From Clostridium scatologenes (GTDB lineage Bacteria > Bacillota > Clostridia > Clostridiales > Clostridiaceae), in assembly GCF_000968375.1 (NCBI RefSeq), contig NZ_CP009933.1, positions 1,736,001 through 1,800,000 on the forward strand: a stretch of DNA of 64,000 nucleotides, given 5' to 3'. Position 1 is the stretch's first letter; each line of letters begins with the position of its first letter. The position numbers and the translations under genes were made by a program. The notes under the pieces are model-generated. The model was given only the letters and a program-made list of their open reading frames with translations, was not told the origin of the DNA and ran no database searches. Below, one piece after another: positions 1-7,367 of the stretch.

Positions 1-1106
1 CCATATCCTCTAAATGCTCCTGCTGGAGTTTTATTTGTATAAACTACATCTCCCATAAATCTAACAGCTTTTGTCTTGTTATATAAAGGAAGTGTTTTTT
101 GTCCTACAAGTCCAAATACTGTAGAAGCATGCTCACCATAAGCTCCTGTATCTGATAAACACTGTATATCTATTGCTCTTATATATCCTTCTTTGTCTGC
201 ACCTAATCTAACCCTTGTTCTCATAGCATGACGGCTAGTTGTACATTCAAAAGTTTCTTTTCTATCATATATTATCATAGATGGTTTTCCTGTTTTAATA
301 GTTACTATTGCAGAAAAAATTTCTACTGCAACAGTTTGTTTACCTCCAAAACCGCCACCTATTCTTGGTTTAATTACTCTTATTTTACTTGATGGTATGT
401 TAAGAGCTCTAGCTAATTTTCTTCTAACATGGAATGGAATTTGTGTTGAACTTATAACTACAAGTCTTCCTGCATGATCAATATAATTGAAAGAACGATA
501 AGTTTCCATCATGCAATGAGCTTGTGCTTGATTATAATAAGTATCTTCTACTATAACATCACACTTTTCAAGTTCACTTTCTACATTTCCATATTCCATA
601 TTTTGTCTAGAAACAATATTTTTATCCCTCTGCATACCAATGTCAAAATTACAATGAAGATCCTCTTCATGAACTGTTGATTCATGTTCTTCTGCTTTTT
701 CAAAATCCAGAACAGGCTCAAAAACTTCATATTCAACTTTTATCAACTTTATAGCCTTTAAAGCTGTCCTTTCGTCTACAGCAGCTACAATTGCAACTTC
801 ATCTCCTACATATCTAACAACTTCATCCAATATTAAACGATCATAAGGTGAAGGTTCTGGATAAGATTGTCCAGCTAATGTAAATCTCACATTTGGGACA
901 TCTTTATAGGTTAAAACACATTCAACACCATCTATTTTTTCTGCTTTTGATGTATCTATAGATTTTATTCTTGCAAAAGCATGCGGGCTTCTTAGTATTT
1001 TTATTACTAAAGCATCTTTTACCGCTAAATCTTCCGTATAAACAGGCTTACCTGTTGCAATAGCCATTCCATCTATCTTTGAAATACCTTTACCAACTAT
1101 TCTCAT
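1..1106 (-). CDS. Molybdenum hydroxylase large subunit (xanthine dehydrogenase family), partial
   Basis: This is the N-terminal 368 codons of a molybdopterin-binding large subunit; the rest lies beyond the window edge. The protein starts MRIVGKGISKIDG and shows the usual hammerhead-domain opening, then the cofactor-binding loop GGGFGGKQ and, near the window edge, GAFRGYG, both hallmarks of the XdhA/CoxL family. Such subunits hydroxylate purines, nicotinate or other heterocycles at the Mo centre and pass electrons to partner Fe-S and FAD subunits, which are the next two genes upstream on the same strand. The substrate cannot be told from this part. The start is the ATG two bases after the stop of the Fe-S subunit, so the genes are tightly coupled. 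Confidence 0.88.
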   Translation of the reverse strand, partial: MRIVGKGISKIDGMAIATGKPVYTEDLAVKDALVIKILRSPHAFARIKSIDTSKAEKIDGVECVLTYKDVPNVRFTLAGQSYPEPSPYDRLILDEVVRYVGDEVAIVAAVDERTALKAIKLIKVEYEVFEPVLDFEKAEEHESTVHEEDLHCNFDIGMQRDKNIVSRQNMEYGNVESELEKCDVIVEDTYYNQAQAHCMMETYRSFNYIDHAGRLVVISSTQIPFHVRRKLARALNIPSSKIRVIKPRIGGGFGGKQTVAVEIFSAIVTIKTGKPSMIIYDRKETFECTTSRHAMRTRVRLGADKEGYIRAIDIQCLSDTGAYGEHASTVFGLVGQKTLPLYNKTKAVRFMGDVVYTNKTPAGAFRGY

Positions 1107-1108
1107 GT

Positions 1109-1558
1109 TTATGCTACCCCCAGATATTTTTTAATTGCTCTTAACTGACCCATATAGCCTGTACATCTGCACAAGTTACCAGTTAAGTAATGAATTATTT
1201 CTTCCTCTGTTGGATTTTTAAGTTCATTTTTCATAGCAATTACAGTCATTATAAAACCCGGACTGCAAAACCCACATTGTTCAGCGCCTTCTGATACAAG
1301 AATTTTGGCAAATTCCTCTGCTTCTTCTTTTACTCCTTCTATAGTAGTAATATTTTTTCCATTAACTCTTATAGATAAAGTTGAACAGGATAAAGTTGGC
1401 TTTCCTTCTATCCATACTGTGCAAAGACCGCAGCAAGTTGTATCACAGCCTTTTCTTATACTTAATATTCCATTTTTTCTTAAAGTATCGGCTAAAAATT
1501 CATCTTTTTCTATTTGAAAATTAACTTTTTTATTATTTAAAATAATTTCTATTTGCAC
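1109..1558 (-). CDS. Molybdenum hydroxylase 2Fe-2S subunit
   Basis: This is a small iron-sulfur subunit of the CoxS/XdhC type, 149 aa. It has the plant-ferredoxin 2Fe-2S motif in the N-terminal half (GCDTTCCGLCTV with a later Cys at PTLSC) and the second, helical 2Fe-2S domain (CGFCSPGF then NLCRCTGY). It carries electrons from the Mo centre to FAD. I chose the GTG start at 1558 because GGAGG lies 7 bases upstream and the protein then begins VQIEIILNNKKV, where family members begin. A longer reading frame from 1600 would overlap the FAD subunit by 52 bases and adds a non-conserved tail. With the chosen start the overlap is 10 bases, typical of translational coupling. Confidence 0.9.
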   Translation of the reverse strand: MQIEIILNNKKVNFQIEKDEFLADTLRKNGILSIRKGCDTTCCGLCTVWIEGKPTLSCSTLSIRVNGKNITTIEGVKEEAEEFAKILVSEGAEQCGFCSPGFIMTVIAMKNELKNPTEEEIIHYLTGNLCRCTGYMGQLRAIKKYLGVA

Positions 1559-2346
1559 TGTAATACCTCCATTATCGCTCTTTTTACAAGAACCTTGCAC
1601 ATAGATTTCCTGTACTTTGCTGAACCTCTCATATTGCTTCCAAAATGCATCTCTTCTGAAGCTATGTTTGCCACATTTTCTACATTTTCAATGCTGAAAT
1701 TTCCACTAGATAACTCGCGGGATGCTCCTTTTGCAATTTTAGCATGTAAAGGTCTAGCTCCTACGACTACAGTCCATTTATCCTCTAATCTAGAAACAGA
1801 TACATTTAATATAGGATAATCACTTATAGCATTTCTTAAATTTCCATAAACAGCTTTTCTGTTATTTTTCTTTATAAATATTCTAGTTAAAATGTCCTTT
1901 TCATAAGGTCTTTCTAAAAACTCTTCTAAGGACATTCTCTTTCCTTTGTATAATTCCACTTCTGTATCTAAACACAATAATGCTGTTATCAAATCAGAAA
2001 ATCCATACTTTGAATATACAGTAGCACCTACAGTTACTACATTTCTAAACTGAACTCCTATTATATTGCTAACTGATTTAGGTAATATTCCATTAAAGTA
2101 TTCTTTAAATAGGGGGCTTGTCTCAATATCTCTAAAGGTAGTCATAGCTCCCACTTCTATATATTCATCATCTTCTTTTATATAATTTAAATTAAGCTTT
2201 GATAAATCCACAGCTGTACCTATTCTTTTAGCACCCATCCTTAAAAAAGCACAACCTCCAAGAATGGTATTGCTTTTTTTATCTACAAGTACTTTATATG
2301 CTTCATCTATTGTATTGGGTTGAACTAAATCTAGTATTGTAAACAT
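1549..2346 (-). CDS. Molybdenum hydroxylase FAD-binding subunit
   Basis: This 265-aa protein is the FAD subunit (CoxM/XdhB family) of a three-subunit molybdenum hydroxylase. It has the PCMH-type FAD fold: an N-terminal half with ILGGCAFLRMG and a central segment with VGATVYSKYGFSDLITALL, followed by the CO-dehydrogenase flavoprotein C-terminal domain. The first family FAD motif is poorly matched, so flavin binding should not be taken for granted. It is the first gene of the operon, with a good ribosome binding site (AAGGAGGT) and its own promoter region upstream. The gene order FAD, Fe-S, Mo subunit is usual for clostridial purine hydroxylases. Confidence 0.85.
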   Translation of the reverse strand: MFTILDLVQPNTIDEAYKVLVDKKSNTILGGCAFLRMGAKRIGTAVDLSKLNLNYIKEDDEYIEVGAMTTFRDIETSPLFKEYFNGILPKSVSNIIGVQFRNVVTVGATVYSKYGFSDLITALLCLDTEVELYKGKRMSLEEFLERPYEKDILTRIFIKKNNRKAVYGNLRNAISDYPILNVSVSRLEDKWTVVVGARPLHAKIAKGASRELSSGNFSIENVENVANIASEEMHFGSNMRGSAKYRKSMCKVLVKRAIMEVLQCK

Positions 2347-2448
2347 CTTTACCTCCTTATAATCTGTATTTTTTACTTTCAGTATAGTAATAAAACGCTT
2401 TAACTTTTGTATATCATTTTAATTTAAACAAAAATATATTAAATTGTT

Positions 2449-2531
2449 CAATATTTATCACAAATCTAAATATTGTTCACAGTTTTCCATTTTTACAAAA
2501 GCTATTATATCATATTTTTCGTAAAAGTCGA
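2449..2531 (-). promoter_or_regulatory. Candidate promoter and operator of the molybdenum hydroxylase operon
   Basis: Read on the minus strand, TCGACT (2526-2531) and TATAAT (2504-2509) are separated by 16 bases and fit a sigmaA promoter with a weak -35. Downstream of it lies an inverted repeat, CAATATTTA (2449-2457) against TAAATATTG (2467-2475), and the word ATTGTTCA occurs as a direct repeat at 2443-2450 and 2472-2479 on the plus strand. This is the usual place for a repressor to bind. No regulator gene is visible nearby. The rest of the 398-base gap between this operon and eutQ is AT-rich with only the terminator at 2686-2727. Confidence 0.45.
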
Positions 2532-2685
2532 ACATTTATTTATTTTTCATAAAAAATTTTCGTCAATGTCCAATATTAACCAACATAATTATAGTTTTTT
2601 ATATGCCTTATATGCTAATTTTTTTAATTCAAAGCAAACTAAGAATATTATTAGTTGTATTTGTATATAATTTTGCATTTAAAAA

Positions 2686-2727
2686 AAGCTATAAAATTAA
2701 GGTATTAAACCTCATATTTCATAGCTT
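2686..2727 (-). terminator. Terminator at the end of the ethanolamine operon
   Basis: The arms 2686-2697 and 2716-2727 form a 12-bp stem with one G-U pair on the minus strand, with a small inner AGGT/ACCT stem in the loop. The stem is followed by seven T residues. It sits 18 bases downstream of the eutQ stop and separates the eut operon from the molybdenum hydroxylase operon. Confidence 0.8.
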
Positions 2728-2744
2728 AGATTTATATACTTTAT

Positions 2745-3203
2745 TTATTTTTGCTCTGCCCAATCTGCTGGATATGTTACATATAAAAATTTTGCATAAT
2801 TCGGTACTGAAAATTGTATTTTTGAGTTTTTAGGTATAAAGATTATATCTCCTTTATTACCTACGACTTTTCTTCCATCTATATTAATTTCTAAAGTTCC
2901 TTCTATAACATAGTCTACTTCATCATATGTTAATGTCCAATCAAAACATGTCTCATCCATTTCCATAAGACCACATCCAAGCCTTGGACTTTCCTCTAAA
3001 GTTACAAGATCTTTAAGGTAAACTTTATCCCCTTCTTTTCCTGTATCGAACTTTTCTGGCTTAACTGTATTTAATTTTACTGATAATATTCCACTTGGAT
3101 CTACATGTTTTTCAAATTCTTCTTTGTTAGCACTTCCAGTTAAAGTTTCTGTAATTATTTTTCTTACCATATCTTCAAGTAATTTTGAATCAATATTTTG
3201 CAT
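2745..3203 (-). CDS. eutQ: Ethanolamine utilisation cupin protein EutQ
   Basis: This 152-aa EutQ-type protein is last in the eut operon. The C-terminal two thirds form a cupin fold (GLMEMDETCFDWTLTYDEV, VIEGTLEINIDG, GDIIFIPKNSKI), and the N-terminal helix MQNIDSKLLEDMVRKIITE resembles those that target proteins to bacterial microcompartments. EutQ proteins have been reported to have acetate kinase activity and to matter for microcompartment function; which role applies here cannot be read from the sequence. I chose the ATG at 3203, preceded by GGAGG at 8 bases, over an upstream in-frame start at 3227. Confidence 0.9.
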   Translation of the reverse strand: MQNIDSKLLEDMVRKIITETLTGSANKEEFEKHVDPSGILSVKLNTVKPEKFDTGKEGDKVYLKDLVTLEESPRLGCGLMEMDETCFDWTLTYDEVDYVIEGTLEINIDGRKVVGNKGDIIFIPKNSKIQFSVPNYAKFLYVTYPADWAEQK

Positions 3204-3234
3204 ATATATACCTCCTAATTTTACCAACTAATAT

Positions 3235-4365
3235 TTAAGAATTTATCGCTTCACTGCTTGCTGCTTTATCTTCATTATTTTTAGATACAATGTTACTTTT
3301 AGAAGCTATTACACAAGCCAACATCACTGCTGTAACACCTCCAACTAGCTTTCCAACTATCATTGGAAATATCATTTGTTTTGCAACACCTGCAACAAAA
3401 CCTAAATGATCACCAAATACAAAAGCTGCACTTACAGCAAAAGCTACATTTATAAGCTTACCTCTGTCATCCATATCTTTAAGCATTCCAAACATAGGAA
3501 TATTATTTGCAAGAGTTGCTACCATACCTGCTGCTGCAACATCATTCATTCCAAGAAGTGATCCAAGCTTCATAAGTGGCTTTTTAAACACTTTTGTAAT
3601 TACATAAACCATAGGGAATGCACCAGCTAATACTACTGCAATATCTCCAACTACTTTTATTCCATCATCTAATGGAGTCATTCCTGGGATTATAACTAAT
3701 CCTGTTAACTTTTCTATTATTCCACAAGCAAGTCCTATTGTTATTAATATGACTACAAATTTTCCAAATAAGTTAAATCCATTTATCATTTTTTCTGGTA
3801 TTTTCCAAAGTCCTATAGCTATAAGTGCTGCAAAAATTACTATCGGTACTAAATTTCTAAGTATCATTCCTATTTCAAGTCCTGCCACAAGACCACCTAT
3901 TAAACAACCTATTGGAATTGTTATAATACCTGCAAGCACACCTGTTGCTAAAAACTTATGATCTTTTTTCTCTATGATTCCAAGTGCTACTGGAATTGTA
4001 AATACTATTGTAGGCCCCATCATTGATCCTAGTATTGCTCCTGCAAATAAACCTGCTGCTTTAGTTTCCGCAAGCTGAATTGCAAGTGGAAATCCTCCCA
4101 TATCACAAGCAAGCAATGTTGTTGCAAACATAGATGGATCTGCACCAAGAGCTTTATAGAGCGGAACTACCACTGGTTTTAACACGTTTGCAAGCACTGG
4201 AGCCAAGCATATAACACCTACCATTGCTACAGTAAGTGACCCCATAGCCATAAAACCTTCTTCAAATTTTTCACCTAATCCAAATTTGTTTCCAATGCAC
4301 TTATCTATAGCTGAAATAGCCATAAATGCAACCATGATATATATAATTATTTCATTTATCTGCAT
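3235..4365 (-). CDS. eutH: Ethanolamine permease EutH
   Basis: This 376-aa integral membrane protein is very hydrophobic along its whole length, with about ten or eleven predicted membrane segments, and matches EutH by its start (MQINEIIIYIMVAFMAISAIDK) and by glycine-rich segments such as LLACDMGGFPLAIQLA. EutH moves ethanolamine across the cytoplasmic membrane. I placed the start at the ATG at 4365, which follows GGGGGA at a normal distance; an upstream in-frame reading to 4407 adds an unconserved stretch. It lies between eutN and eutQ and shares their transcript. The C-terminal tail is short, charged and cytoplasmic in appearance. Confidence 0.93.
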   Translation of the reverse strand: MQINEIIIYIMVAFMAISAIDKCIGNKFGLGEKFEEGFMAMGSLTVAMVGVICLAPVLANVLKPVVVPLYKALGADPSMFATTLLACDMGGFPLAIQLAETKAAGLFAGAILGSMMGPTIVFTIPVALGIIEKKDHKFLATGVLAGIITIPIGCLIGGLVAGLEIGMILRNLVPIVIFAALIAIGLWKIPEKMINGFNLFGKFVVILITIGLACGIIEKLTGLVIIPGMTPLDDGIKVVGDIAVVLAGAFPMVYVITKVFKKPLMKLGSLLGMNDVAAAGMVATLANNIPMFGMLKDMDDRGKLINVAFAVSAAFVFGDHLGFVAGVAKQMIFPMIVGKLVGGVTAVMLACVIASKSNIVSKNNEDKAASSEAINS

Positions 4366-4435
4366 GTTATCCCCCATTCCTACGTTTAAACATATTAAAA
4401 AATACACTATCTACTAGTTATTTTTTTAACATGAT

Positions 4436-4717
4436 TTATTTTAATAAACTTTCTTCTACTTCCAGACTATCAATAATTCCAACAATTACTGCATCTATAG
4501 GTACTGCTTTTATATCAAAGGAAGACTTAGCTGCACTTCCTTTTGTTACAAGAACAGTTTCTCCTATGCCTGCACCTACATTATCAACAGCTACAAAGGC
4601 TGACATTCCACCTTCATACGTGGTTTTAGATGGTGCTACTACAAGGAATTTTAACCCGTTTAACTTTTCATCTTTTCTTGTGGCCCATACATTGCCAATA
4701 ACTTTTCCTATGACCAT
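4436..4717 (-). CDS. eutN: Microcompartment vertex protein EutN
   Basis: This 93-aa protein belongs to the EutN/CcmL pentamer family that caps the vertices of bacterial microcompartment shells. It begins MVIGKVIGNVWATRKDE and includes LVVAPSK, AFVAVDNVGAGIGETVLVTKGSAA, the core beta-barrel signatures of the family. The ribosome binding site GGAGG lies 7 bases before the ATG. One such gene per locus is usual, since only twelve pentamers are needed per shell. Confidence 0.93.
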   Translation of the reverse strand: MVIGKVIGNVWATRKDEKLNGLKFLVVAPSKTTYEGGMSAFVAVDNVGAGIGETVLVTKGSAAKSSFDIKAVPIDAVIVGIIDSLEVEESLLK

Positions 4718-4733
4718 AATTTTTCCTCCAAGA

Positions 4734-5441
4734 CTACACTCGCTTTATTTTCAAATGATTAATTCTAATAAAGTCTTGTGCAAGTGGTGTTAATATAGAT
4801 TTTTTAAGTATGTTTATTTCCTTTACACCATCCATATAAAGCCTTCTTAAATCTACTTCTGTTATAAGCTTTTTGCTTAAAGAATTCTTTATAAACTCTT
4901 GTTTATTTTCAATTTTTTCACTTATACTGTCCTCATAAACCTCATGGTTTTGTGATTTGTGAATATCTTGTCCACATAATAACGCCCTTATTAAGTTTCC
5001 TTCATTTAATATGTCAACACCATTATACATAAGTTTTTGTTCATATTCTGTATAAAGCTTATATAAATTTTTATTGGCACTTGACATATATTTTCTATAT
5101 TCCATTCCATCTTCTAAAACATATACTCTTTTACCTTTAAAAAGGGCATTTATAATAATCTCTTCATATTGACCATTACAAAGTCCAAGAGCTAAATTAG
5201 ATAAAACTTTTAAATTTAATTTTGATAATACAACTGCCTTATAACAGTCTACATTCACATCACTATTGTATAAATCAACTATATATTTTTCTTCTAAAGC
5301 TTCCTTTATATTAGAGCTTTCAAAGCAATCTCCCAGCAATAATATTTTATCCTTAACATATCTATTTTCATCATAAGATAGCTTTTTTATCCTTTTCATT
5401 ACTTCCTTAGTAATCATTTCTACTAATTTTTCCATCTCCAT
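4734..5441 (-). CDS. Ethanolamine locus hypothetical protein with an encapsulation-peptide-like N-terminus
   Basis: This 235-aa protein resembles a family of unknown function found only in ethanolamine operons of Firmicutes (TIGR02536 type). The middle (about residues 30-170) reads as an alternating strand/helix fold, with ILLLGDCFES, YKAVVLSKLNLK and KRVYVLEDG, which suggests a Rossmann or flavoprotein-like layout, but no clear nucleotide motif is present. The first 20 residues are an amphipathic helix (MEMEKLVEMITKEVMKRIKK) of the type that targets enzymes to microcompartments. It lies between eutN and the phosphotransacylase with normal spacing. Its role is unknown; I infer a lumen or shell-associated protein. 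Confidence 0.75.
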   Translation of the reverse strand: MEMEKLVEMITKEVMKRIKKLSYDENRYVKDKILLLGDCFESSNIKEALEEKYIVDLYNSDVNVDCYKAVVLSKLNLKVLSNLALGLCNGQYEEIIINALFKGKRVYVLEDGMEYRKYMSSANKNLYKLYTEYEQKLMYNGVDILNEGNLIRALLCGQDIHKSQNHEVYEDSISEKIENKQEFIKNSLSKKLITEVDLRRLYMDGVKEINILKKSILTPLAQDFIRINHLKIKRV

Positions 5442-5465
5442 TTATATCACATCCTTTATGGAAAG

Positions 5466-6092
5466 CTATTTTAAAATTTTTGCTCTTGTTCCCTTTACAA
5501 ATCCACAAGCATTTGCTTCATCATAATCTATGTGCATAAAAGTTCTGAAGTTTTCATTTACCCTTATAACAACATCATCAAAAATTAAAGGTCTTTTGCT
5601 TAAAACTTTAACTTTAACTATCTCTTTATCCTCTACATTGTAAAAAGCCGCATCCTTAGGACATAAATGTATATGTCTCTTAGCTACTATAACACCTTCC
5701 TTAAAATCCTTAGAATACTTTTCTGTTGCTATAGTAATTGGCGCACTGCCTTTAATATTTCCAGATTCTCTAATAGGGGCCTTTACCCCTAAAGAAAGTG
5801 CATCAGTAAGAGAAAGTTCTATTTGAGTATTTTCTCTTTCTGGACCTAAAACCACTACATTTTTGATAGTACCTTTAGGTCCTATGAGTGTGACTCTTTC
5901 TTTGCAAGCATACTGTCCTACTTGAGACAGCTCTTTTACTTTTGTAAGCTTATACCCTGAGCCAAAAAGTAATTCTACATCCTCTCTCGAAAGATGTACA
6001 TGCCTTCCAGAAGCTTCAACCTGTACAGAAAGCTTTTCTTCAATTCTTTTTAAAGCTTCTTGAACTATAAATTCCAAATCTAAACTGGCCAA
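5466..6092 (-). CDS. eutD: Phosphate acyltransferase, PduL type (EutD role)
   Basis: This 208-aa enzyme is of the PduL family and would convert acetyl-CoA and phosphate to acetyl phosphate and CoA inside the microcompartment. The paired zinc-site motifs are visible: SGRHVHLS (His31, His33), RHIHLC (His140, His142) and FMHID (His187). The first 21 residues form a helix (LEFIVQEALKRIEEKL) that looks like an encapsulation peptide, followed by the catalytic part. The start is TTG at 6092 with AAAGGGG eight bases before it. PduL is unrelated to the Pta-type EutD of enteric bacteria, although the job is the same. Confidence 0.92.
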   Translation of the reverse strand: MASLDLEFIVQEALKRIEEKLSVQVEASGRHVHLSREDVELLFGSGYKLTKVKELSQVGQYACKERVTLIGPKGTIKNVVVLGPERENTQIELSLTDALSLGVKAPIRESGNIKGSAPITIATEKYSKDFKEGVIVAKRHIHLCPKDAAFYNVEDKEIVKVKVLSKRPLIFDDVVIRVNENFRTFMHIDYDEANACGFVKGTRAKILK

Positions 6093-6106
6093 TCTTATAC
6101 CCCTTT

Positions 6107-6868
6107 CTATTTATATTTACCTGTAAGGCATCTAAACATTATTACATAAAAGCAGCTGCTTAATCTATTTAGAGCTCTTATGATATCTTCTCTTGATACC
6201 TCTCCCTCTTCATTTTTAAAAGCTTTAAATGCTTCTATTTCCACCTCACGAACGGCACTTCTTAATGAATTTATTGAAACTACAATTTCACCCATTTTAT
6301 AGCTTGTAAAAAAGTGTTCCATATTAAAATACTTTTTAGGATCATGAGAAATTTCTCTAATTTCCTTTTCATTCATTCCTATAAGATTAATATCTCCAAG
6401 AGGCTTTTCCAACACTTCACACCTTAATATCTCTCTTACAAAAGATAAAATTTCTTCCAATTCCAATGCTAACTTTTCATTTTGAAGTTTTACTGATAAA
6501 ACTTGAGTTTCTAATATTTTAGACTCTAAACTATCTATTTTTCCTCTTAATACAATTTTTTTATGATCTTTAAATACTAATTTGTTTCCATAAAGCTGAG
6601 TCATGTGTTCAGGTTTTTCCTCTAAATAACCACCTTGAAAGCACTTATATTTAGGAAAAATTTTACCCGAATCTTCACTTTGATTTGAAGCTTCAACTTT
6701 GCTATTTTTATTAGTTAATTTATCAACTACTACTAACTTGACATTTCTATCATTCAAATATTGTCTTGCAGACGGAGTTACAATGACTCCCTTTTCTATT
6801 TGAAAATTTTTTTCACCTTCTGGTAAATTTTTAAGTTCTCTTCTTACTCCTGCTTCTGTAAGTACCAT
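6107..6868 (-). CDS. eutT: Cobalamin adenosyltransferase EutT
   Basis: This 253-aa protein is an EutT-type ATP:cob(I)alamin adenosyltransferase that supplies adenosylcobalamin to EutBC. It has the EutT N-terminal segment (MVLTEAGVRREL, VIVTPSARQYLNDRNVKL) and the helical transferase domain with the arginine motif RSAVREVEIEAF near residue 210. The HX11CCX2C metal motif of the enteric enzymes is absent: His88 (PEHMTQL) is there, but no CC pair follows. I chose the ATG at 6868 because AAGGATGTG is spaced correctly for it; a GTG at 6877 is too close. A structured 150-base gap separates it from eutM upstream. Confidence 0.88.
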   Translation of the reverse strand: MVLTEAGVRRELKNLPEGEKNFQIEKGVIVTPSARQYLNDRNVKLVVVDKLTNKNSKVEASNQSEDSGKIFPKYKCFQGGYLEEKPEHMTQLYGNKLVFKDHKKIVLRGKIDSLESKILETQVLSVKLQNEKLALELEEILSFVREILRCEVLEKPLGDINLIGMNEKEIREISHDPKKYFNMEHFFTSYKMGEIVVSINSLRSAVREVEIEAFKAFKNEEGEVSREDIIRALNRLSSCFYVIMFRCLTGKYK

Positions 6869-6900
6869 AATTTTCACATCCTTTTTAGAATGTCCTATAT

Positions 6901-6944
6901 AAACATACTATCCGTAAGTTAACTACCTGACGGATAGTATGTTT
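6901..6944 (-). terminator. Strong hairpin between eutM and eutT
   Basis: The arms 6901-6915 and 6930-6944 pair over 15 bp without mismatch, with a 14-base loop. The run of T after it is poor on the minus strand, so it may act as a partial terminator, an mRNA-stabilising 3' end for the abundant eutM transcript, or part of a regulated attenuator. The A1/G4 hexaloop hairpins that mark EutV targets elsewhere in this locus are not present here. Confidence 0.6.
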
Positions 6945-6958
6945 TATTAGTTTCTAAT

Positions 6959-7004
6959 AATTGCTAGCCTGTCCCACGTTCTTAACCTGGAATAATTAGC
7001 AATT
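6959..7004 (-). other. Second hairpin in the eutM-eutT gap
   Basis: AATTGCTA (6959-6966) pairs with TAGCAATT (6997-7004) around a 30-base interior holding two copies of CCTG. It precedes the 15-bp hairpin at 6901-6944 in the transcript. The gap is therefore highly structured. It is too short for a cobalamin riboswitch, and I recognise no RNA family. Confidence 0.45.
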
Positions 7005-7025
7005 CCTCTATCTATTTAAATAAAT

Positions 7026-7313
7026 TTATTGAACTTCTACTTTTGGAAGTATTGCATCTACTTCTGTATGTGGTCTTGGGATTACATGAACTGATATTAA
7101 TTCTCCAACTCTTTCTGCAGCTGCTGCACCAGCATCTGTAGCTGCTTTAACAGCTCCAACATCTCCTCTTACCATTACTGTAACAAGTCCGCCCCCTACA
7201 TGTTCTTTTCCTACTAAAGTAACATTTGCAGCTTTAACCATAGCATCTGCTGCTTCTATTGCTCCTACTAATCCTTTTGTTTCAATCATTCCTAATGCAT
7301 TTGTACTTGCCAT
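7026..7313 (-). CDS. eutM: Microcompartment shell hexamer protein EutM
   Basis: This 95-aa single BMC-domain protein is of the EutM/PduA class that tiles the flat faces of the shell as hexamers. It opens with ALGMIETKGLVGAIEAADAM and continues VGGGLVTVMVRGDVGAVKAAT, the standard BMC strand-helix pattern; the glycine-rich stretch lies at the hexamer pore. The C-terminus HVIPRPHTEVDAILP is also typical. The ribosome binding site is an optimal AGGAGG. It follows eutE and is likely the most abundant shell protein. Confidence 0.95.
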   Translation of the reverse strand: MASTNALGMIETKGLVGAIEAADAMVKAANVTLVGKEHVGGGLVTVMVRGDVGAVKAATDAGAAAAERVGELISVHVIPRPHTEVDAILPKVEVQ

Positions 7314-7367
7314 TTTAAATTCCTCCTAAATATTCAAATAATTTTATTTTAATTTACAATCTTTCAC

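Noticed and set aside
2473..2833. Plus-strand small frames before eutQ
   Set aside because: They are AT-rich, lack ribosome sites and cross the eut terminator.
6878..7025. Cobalamin riboswitch before eutT
   Set aside because: The gap is too short and lacks a recognisable B12 box; only simple hairpins are present.
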